Below, piece by piece: positions 57,771 to 64,000 of a stretch of DNA of 64,000 bases. Every line of letters starts with the position of its first letter. Position 1 is the stretch's first letter. Source of the stretch: Lunularia cruciata (Eukaryota > Streptophyta > Marchantiopsida > Lunulariales > Lunulariaceae); the NCBI GenBank assembly GCA_948567375.1, contig OX419760.1:7750001-7814000 (forward strand), given 5' to 3'. The notes under the pieces are model-generated. The model was not told the DNA's origin and did no database searches. It saw nothing but the letters and a program-made list of their open reading frames with translations. A program made the position numbers and the translations under genes.

Positions 57771-58006
57771 TTTTAGGAGTTAACTCAAGTCTGGAGTAAC
57801 CCAAGTTAGCCTTATTGTGACAATAAGTCTAGGGTTGGACTACTATATGTGCGGGCCAATAGGAGCTCTGGATGACACATTACTTTGATGATTAGAAATG
57901 TGATTTTGCGTGTTCTTATGGATGTAGCCTTGATGAGGTGAACCACTTATCTTCTTGTGAGATCATGGTGAATGCTTAACTTGTGTATTATTGAATTGGA
58001 TTTGTA
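57771..58006 (+). repeat. Copia 3' LTR (236 bp)
   Basis: Starts ttttaggagttaactc (worn TGTTAGGAG) directly after the polypurine tract caagggggaga (57759-57769) and ends GGATTTGTA. Aligns with both halves of the 5' LTR; a short duplication, aactcaagtctggagtaacc, is special to this copy. Confidence 0.85.
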
Positions 58007-58829
58007 GCTTCATTGTTGATAAGGATTGGTGTCATTGGCATGAGTGACTCTCCAAGTACTTTGACCGCCATTACTAAGTTTAGGGATGATTCCCCTTGCA
58101 TTATATGATTCTTTTTGAAAGTACATACTTGACATTGCAATGCCTCCATTGTCATCTTGATCTCCTAAAACTAATTCAACATCCCCTACATTCCTTACAT
58201 TAGATCCTACAACTATGGCTCCATGATTTGTAGACATGGTAAATCCTCAATTATTACTTCCTACTTTATAGAGGGTTAATATAATCACTTGAGAGGGAGC
58301 ATGAATAATTAGAACTACCATTGAGACCTTAGTGTCTATCACTTGTTGATAATATGTCTCACTAAAATTGCATATTACAAAATCCCTAAACATCACTTTT
58401 GGTCTAACTACATAATGTATTTCTACTTGAGTGTTGAAAGGGAAAAGATTTGGTATATTTAGGTCCATTGCATCATAATTTGTAAATAAAATCAAAATTG
58501 GATATAAATTGTCAAATCACACTCTCTATCATTTATATGTAGGATCATGGGTTTGGCAAATTCATTACTATGTTAATGAATTGTGCTCCAAAATAGTAAA
58601 CAAGGTATACTCTCATTTGCTCATGTTAGATATACATAATCTTGATGTGGAATGGATTCAAAAACAAAAAGTGAGATGCAAGAAATTGTACTCTAGGAGC
58701 ATCCATTACATCCTCTCTCTAAAACACCCTCAATCTATTGATTGAACTACTTTTTCTCCCCTTGAGATTACTAAGTCTCAGTGGCTCATGTTCATCCAAG
58801 AGGAATGATCCACTCACTGGATTAAGACA
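58007..58829 (-). pseudogene. A3 gag, N-terminal half
   Basis: Minus-strand frames at 58495-58247 (MDLNIPNLFPFNTQVEIHYV, RDFVICNFSETYYQQVI) and 58237-58010 (GDVELVLGDQDDNGGIA) match A2 gag at 24290-24720. The sequence continues on the other side of the copia element at 50501. Confidence 0.75.
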
Positions 58830-58844
58830 CTTGCTCTGATACCA
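58830..58844 (-). promoter_or_regulatory. A3 primer-binding site, intact
   Basis: The minus strand reads TGGTATCAGAGCAAG, a perfect match for the first 12 bases to the initiator tRNA-Met complement. It is one base from the LTR. This is the best preserved primer-binding site in the window. Confidence 0.9.
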
Positions 58845-58845
58845 T

Positions 58846-59427
58846 TGTAACCATTATGAGGAAAAGAGAAACACAATAGAAATATAAGGCTTCGTCCCTC
58901 AATACTCCAATGTCCCAAAGGAGCACCTTGTCTTTATTATATAGCAAAGATGATCCTCTCAAATGGAGTTGTACCCGTGAATAAGATACATGGATTGGTA
59001 GTATGTTAGTGAGCTCCACCCTTAGATTAGTTGTATGGATTGGTGACATGTCAATCCTTGTCCAATTTGGTTGGTGGAACAAGTTTGACCAAAGGGAATC
59101 TTTGGAAAATCTTCTTGTAGGAAGCCCAAAACATCATGGATGAGATACCATTGGAAAGCTCTCAATGAGACAAATAAGGGGGAGAAGAAAACACCTCTTT
59201 TCTTAAATATGAGGAATCAATTGTTTTTTGAGACCTAATTTATTTGTTTAGGCCTCCAAAATTGGCTTTAAGATTTCAATGTGGTTTTGGTCTTTGCCTT
59301 AATAGTGGAAGTACTCTTTTGGTGACACCTTTATCTGATCTACTTAGACTATCATATATAACATCTCCCAAGATATTACCAAGCTAGTTTCTACCTCTAG
59401 ATAACATGTCTAGCTAATGGTGTTACA
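58846..59427 (-). repeat. A3 5' LTR (582 bp)
   Basis: Plus strand starts TGTAACCATTATGAGG and ends GCTAATGGTGTTACA. Matches 45566-46165 throughout; neither has the A2-type internal duplication. Confidence 0.87.
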
Positions 59428-59432
59428 TTGAG

Positions 59433-62226
59433 GTATACCTTTCAAGATCAATCTATTGCTAAGTAGTACTCCATTGATAGTCCAACCCATCAAATTCTCA
59501 CCAAAAGAGTTAGAGGAAATTTGAAAAGAATCATTGAGTTTTTGGAGAAGGATTTTATACAACATAGTACATTTTACTGGGGAAAATTACTACTCTTTGT
59601 ATCAAAGAAGGATGGTGGGTCATTTTGATTTTGTATTGATTACCATGGTATTAATGAAAAAAGCCATGAAGAAATGCATATTCCTTGTCTTGAATTGATG
59701 ATTTGTTGGATCAATTGAGTGGAGCAAGATACTTCTCAAAGTTAGATCTTCATAGAGGCTATTGGTATATTCCTATTAATAAGGAGGATGTGCAAAAGAT
59801 TACCTTTTGCACAAAGCATGGACATTTTGAAAAGAGAGTTTTACCTTTTGGGCTCCCAATACTTGGATCATTCTCATGGATCAAATGCATTGGGTGCTGG
59901 AAGGGCTATTAGACTATACGTGATATTATTTGGATAATTTAAATTTTATAAGAAGATAAAGGTAGAATATAGTAACCATATACAAGAAGTCTTAAGATGA
60001 TTATGCCAATGGAATTTGTACTTCAAGAAGTCCAAGTGTGCCTTTTACTAGAAGGAAGTTGCCTTCTTCAGTCATAAGGTCTCAACAAAGGAGATCAAGA
60101 TAGAAAAGAAGAAAATCAAGGCCATTACCAATTGACCTAATCTTAAGGATGCTATAAAAGTTTGAGCATTTAATGGATTGGCAAATTTACCAATGGTTCA
60201 TCTACTATTTTGCTGATGTAGCCACACTATTGATTGATATCTTAGGGAAGAAAACAAGCTTTGAATGGACCACCAAGCAATCAAAAGCATCACTAAAGGA
60301 TATGGTGTCTTCACAAGCTATCCTTCAACCATATGATCCTCAATTACCTTGTGTGATTGATTTTAAGACTTTTCACTTTGCAATTAGAGTTATGTTGAAA
60401 CAAGAATGTTTTGCCTTTTTATCTTGATGACTAAATGCAACAGAAAGGAATTATTCCACCCAAGATCAAGAACAACTTGCAAGGGTGTATGCAACAAGGG
60501 TGTGGGAACATTCCGTCTTGGAGAACAAGTGATAATGCAATCTGATTACAAACTCTTGTTACAATCCTTACATTTGGAACACATGATGAGTTTAAATCAC
60601 CAATGGGAGGAACAACTATAATTTTTGATATCAAATTACAAAACAAACCCAAAAATTTCTATCTCATTCTTGATCTCTTATCACAATAACTTGATTTGAA
60701 GATTCTTCTTGAATCTCCCTTGATAGTAACAATGACCATAATGTTGATGTACTCCACAATAGATATAGAGTTCAAGACTACTCTACAATAAGATCCCTTC
60801 TTACATCTTTTGAAAAGTTGCCATGCAGCACATGACAAGGAGTACAATACTTTTCATTCAAGGATGGAATTCTATTTAGTAAGAATCAAGTCTATGTTCC
60901 AAATATAAGAGACTTACAACTTGTGTGACTTCAAGAAGCACATGACTTACCAATCATTAGCCACTTGGGTGTAGACAAAACCTTGAGTATACTACAATGA
61001 AAATGGTGGTGGCTCAATATAGCAAACAAGGTTTGAGAGTTTGTCCAATCTTATGAGAGTTGCCAATGCAAAAAAACCAAAAACCGAGTGGACTACCACA
61101 ACCACTCAAAATTTCATCTAACCAATAGAAACTTGTGAGCTTAGATCTCATCACATCCTTGCCAAGTATAGACCAAGGCCATACATCAATTGTCATATTT
61201 TTTGATAAGCTCAACAAGTAGATTCACTTGGCACATACCATGGATATTGTAGATGCTCCAATGTAAGCATAGATCTACTTTGATATGAACTTCAAAAATC
61301 ATGGGATGGTAAGGTTTCTCATCTTTGATCTTGATTCTTCATTCATTGGTAACTTTTGGAAAGCACTTTTTAAGCTACTTTGTACCAAGCGTGCCTTGTC
61401 TACTACCTATCATCTCCAAACTAATGGATAAATAAAACAAGAAAATTTCACCTTGAAATATATGCTATATGCCTTTGTCAATGTTCATCAAACCAGTTGG
61501 GATACTTGTCTTGAGGTTACCAAGTTTGCTTACAATATTTCCAAGCACACAAGTATTGGATTCTCTCTTTTTTTTTCCTTAATTATGTGCAAGATCTACT
61601 TGTTCTATATTCTTGCTCAATCACCATCACAAGCTCCTCATACTTCCACTTTCTTGTCTATGTTGTTTAAATCCTTACACCAAGCAAAGTCTCATTTCCT
61701 TGTTGCTCAAAATTTTCTATGTGGATCAACATCATCATGATCTCACCTTTTAGAAAAGTGATAAGGTTATAATCTCCTCTAGTAACCTTCCTCTCTCTCT
61801 CTCTTGAGATCCAAGTTTTTAAACTTGCTCCTAATTTGGATAATGCCCTTTGCTATTTAGATCATTTCTCCTAATGTCTACAAATTTTCCATTTCTTGTT
61901 ACATGACGATTCACCTTGTATTCCATATCTCAAAGTTAAAACTCTTTCTTTCTTATCCATCTTCTTTCTCTATTTATATCCAACCTCCATCTCCTCCAAT
62001 CTCTATTAATGATCATGAAGAATAAAAGGTTGATTTTATACTTGCACATGAAGACATCGAATGTAGTTGCTAATGACACACTAAACATAAGATCCTTTGG
62101 AAAGGGTACACTCTTCACAATGCCACATAGAAGTCTCATTCTCATCTCCAAAATGCACATGTACATATCCAAGAGTTAGAAGAGTCCATGGTGAAAAGAA
62201 TATCATCAACTAGCAATAGGAGAATA
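59433..62226 (+). pseudogene. B1 reverse transcriptase, RNase H, integrase, chromodomain
   Basis: Continues B1 after the A3 TSD. Reverse transcriptase: LDQLSGARYFSKLDLHRGYW and KITFCTKHGHFEKRVLPFG at 59703-59860; the catalytic box just after is destroyed (about 59930). RNase H: MVSSQAILQPYDPQLPCVI at 60301-60357. Integrase spans about 60930-61560 in fragments, with KFAYNISKHTSIGFS at about 61525-61565 from the end of the core. The chromodomain is near 62000-62190 (a stop follows the first residues). Ends with actagcaataggagaata as polypurine tract. Confidence 0.72.
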
Positions 62227-62676
62227 TGTAATAATATGGAGTTAATAAAAGCTAAGGAATTATTAGAATAGACAACATATATAGCAAAAATGATGTAGAA
62301 CTAGGATAACTTAAATAATTTTCCAAAATGTTCTAGAAGCATTTAAGAAGCTTAATGGTAGAATACCCTGGAAGCATCTAGAAAACTTTGGGATAAGAAG
62401 CTTTTAGGGACTTTGAGAGATGGAGTAACTTGTATGGCAAGTTGATGGCTAGCTTAGCTTATATGCAAAGTACATGGCTAGCTTAACTTGAAATCCAAGA
62501 AATACAGCTTTGGAGAAGAATCTTCCTTAGAAGCTACTTGAAGACATGGTATTTTAATGGCCTTTAAATACCAATGCCAAAGCTCATGCTCATTCAGAGT
62601 TTTCCTCATTTGAGAATTTTGAGATGACATTCTATTTTGATACTCCATTCTACTAATTCTCTCCTTGGTTGTATAT
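62227..62676 (+). repeat. B1 3' LTR (about 450 bp)
   Basis: Starts TGTAATAATATGGAG. It shares special features with the B1 5' LTR that other B LTRs lack, for example agcaaa(g/a)(t/a)tgatgtagaactag near the start and ggcaagttgatggct in the middle. This independently pairs it with 11284-11667. The end is worn (ggttgtatata). Confidence 0.82.
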
Positions 62677-63330
62677 AATTTCCTCTTTCATGTTTGATTG
62701 TTACAAGTGTTGTTGAAAGAAAGGCCTCCATAATTGCTAAAAGTCTTCAAATTACCTTGACCTTAAATAAAATACCTATTTTTATAGAAGATGTTAATAA
62801 TAAATTTATCTAAATTTATAGCTATTATAAAAGAACGTTGAAGATTTTTACCCATAACTTTATAAATTTTAACTAGTTTTGGACAACTGAATTTCTTCTT
62901 TTGGACATAAAGGATTGAAGAAAAAGAATGTCACTATAATTATAAATCATAAATAGCCTTTTATATAACTATATGTTTTATATAATATTCACTAACTTTA
63001 TGGATACAAGCATTATCATAAAAATGCTTAAAGATATAAAAACTCAACAAACACCCTTAGAAACATCATAGTATTAACTATTTTCACTATAAAATCATAT
63101 ACTCAAGCAATTTTATCATTTATTGATCATTTAATTATATATGAATACAAAATACCTCTCTGGTATACAACAATGAATATATGTTTATTTGATACTTTTG
63201 TGTTATCACATTATTTAAAAATCCTTAGCTAATTTGTTAGGATACTTGAGTAACTATCACAACAACTATAGTTATGGTAACATATATTACTAAGCTAGTT
63301 TGTAACCAACCAGGAAGAGAAATAAAATAC
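62677..63330. other. AT-rich right flank, no gene
   Basis: No coding frame, no LTR sequence. Composition resembles 8387-11283, in agreement with both being the DNA into which B1 inserted. Confidence 0.6.
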
Positions 63331-63683
63331 TGTAAGATCAAACTAAAATCTCTCAATTGAAAGACATTCTAAATGCTTGAACTCACGCCAAGCTTAGGTA
63401 TCTATAGGTAAACTAGATAAAAGACTCCTTAGCAAACTTCCAAGGAAGTTTCATTTAAATAGCCACTTTTCTTGGAGTTTAAGTTAACTTAGGAGTTTAC
63501 TTGGCATATGAGCTAAGCCAACTCTTTTTACTTGGTGTACAAGCTAATCAACCTTATGGAAGTTTCTAGAAGCTTCTAATCAAGAATTTCTTTGATGCTT
63601 TTAGAATATTCTTAGAATTCTTAGATGTATACTAGTTTTACCTCCTTTTAGTTGTATTGAGCATATGCTAACTTGGTATTACA
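63331..63683 (-). repeat. Diverged family-B-like LTR, minus orientation
   Basis: On the minus strand it begins TGTAATACCAAGTTAGC and ends near TTTGATCTTACA. In between lie family-B landmarks in order: agaattctaagaatattct, agaagcttctagaaa, modules with gcttagct...gccaagtaaa, and a tail resembling caagcattta...caattgagag. Similarity to B LTRs is weaker than among the B copies. No clear TSD. Confidence 0.5.
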
Positions 63684-64000
63684 TTTAGTGGGAGTTATTT
63701 ACATTGTTAGTATTTCCTTGTGTATTGTACACCATGTATATCATCAAGACCATTGATATTAAGGTTGGGTTCTTTGTTTTCCACAAAGGAGTATACCTTG
63801 AATTTGAATTTGAGAGCACTCAATTTTCCCAAGTTAATGTCCAAATTCTTAGTTGTGGTGTACTACTTTTGTAAGTATAACCTAGATTCTTTAGATAGTG
63901 ATGTAGTTTTGTAGCAATGTATATATGCATGAAAATTGGTGTATGATGGTATGAGTTCCTAAGATTGATGTTTCTCATTCAAAAATGTCCAAAATCTATA
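63684..64000. other. AT-rich end of window, nothing recognised
   Basis: A 64-codon frame at 63720-63914 has no motif I know. It could be internal sequence of the LTR-like element to its left or plain spacer. Confidence 0.4.

Larger units (their letters stand above)
50507..58006 (+). mobile_element. Ty1/copia retrotransposon inserted in A3 gag (7.5 kb)
   Basis: LTRs are at 50507-51437 (containing a D solo LTR) and 57771-58006. TSD is gcttt (50502-50506) and gcttc (58007-58011), one transition apart. The order gag, protease, integrase, reverse transcriptase, RNase H identifies copia. An unusually long leader of about 2.1 kb lies between the primer-binding site and gag. It is the least decayed LTR element here: reverse transcriptase to RNase H is open over 251 codons at the end. 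Confidence 0.9.
45566..59427 (-). mobile_element. A3: minus-strand family-A chromovirus inserted in B1
   Basis: LTRs are at 45566-46165 and 58846-59427. TSD is perfect: ttgag at 45561-45565 and 59428-59432. Own sequence is about 5.7 kb after removing the copia element (50507-58006) and a D solo LTR (49170-49856). In minus-strand order it has 5' LTR, primer-binding site, gag, protease, reverse transcriptase, integrase, chromodomain remnant and 3' LTR; most of RNase H is missing. Confidence 0.87.
11284..62676 (+). mobile_element. B1: outermost Ty3 chromovirus of the nest, family B
   Basis: B1 has a 5' LTR (11284-11667), primer-binding site, gag, pol and 3' LTR (62227-62676), but spans 51.4 kb because it contains C1 and A3. 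Its own parts are 11284-12185, 44910-45565 and 59433-62676, together about 4.8 kb. Two joins support this. Gag sequence stops at 12185 and resumes at 44910, matching uninterrupted gag in B4 near 38166-38200. The protease to reverse-transcriptase spacer stops at 45565 and resumes at 59433, matching B2 near 15520-15560. The flanks gattt (11279-11283) and aattt (62677-62681) may be a TSD with one transition; the exact 3' LTR end is uncertain by a base or two. Confidence 0.72.

Overview
This is nuclear DNA of a green plant. Two intron-containing genes sit in the first 6.4 kb: the 3' end of a HotDog acyl-CoA thioesterase gene and a complete PSBQ gene (lumenal photosystem II subunit with a bipartite transit peptide). 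The rest is almost all plant-type LTR retrotransposons with initiator-tRNA-Met primer-binding sites. A non-seed land plant (moss or other early-diverging lineage) is my guess from the style of the Ty3 elements and the LINE tail, but the sequence alone does not prove it.

Layout. 1-1217: thioesterase exons. 1218-5364: spacer with small hairpins, a short LINE tail and the PSBQ upstream region. 5365-6367: PSBQ. 7577-8386: 3' piece of a non-LTR retrotransposon, minus strand. 8387-11283: very AT-rich DNA without recognisable genes. 11284-62676: one continuous nest of LTR retrotransposons. 62677-64000: AT-rich flank with one more LTR-like sequence.

The nest can be read like Russian dolls because each insertion splits a recognisable domain and is usually bounded by about 5-bp target-site duplications (TSDs). 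I name the families A and B (both Ty3 chromoviruses with chromodomains), C (another Ty3 family, minus strand), D (known only as solo LTRs), one Ty1/copia element, and a 196-bp solo LTR. The outermost element is B1 (11284-62676). Its gag is split by C1 (12186-44909, minus). C1's integrase is split by B2 (13733-37048). B2's reverse transcriptase is split by A1 (15998-33732). A1's integrase is split by B3 (20837-32232). B3's RNase H is split by A2 (23208-29761). That makes six levels. C1 also holds B4 (37312-44008), which carries three solo LTRs. B1 also holds A3 (45566-59427, minus), whose gag is split by the copia element (50507-58006) and a D solo LTR; another D solo LTR lies inside the copia 5' LTR.

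None of the elements can be autonomous as read: all are full of stops and frameshifts, mostly of the kind left by C-to-T decay. The copia element is the best preserved, with reverse transcriptase and RNase H motifs intact. Its long leader holds sequence that does not look like copia: a SAP-like segment and a minus-strand Q/N/Y-rich coding-like stretch. All boundaries and family relations were worked out by eye from repeated sequence within this window; no alignment or database search was run.
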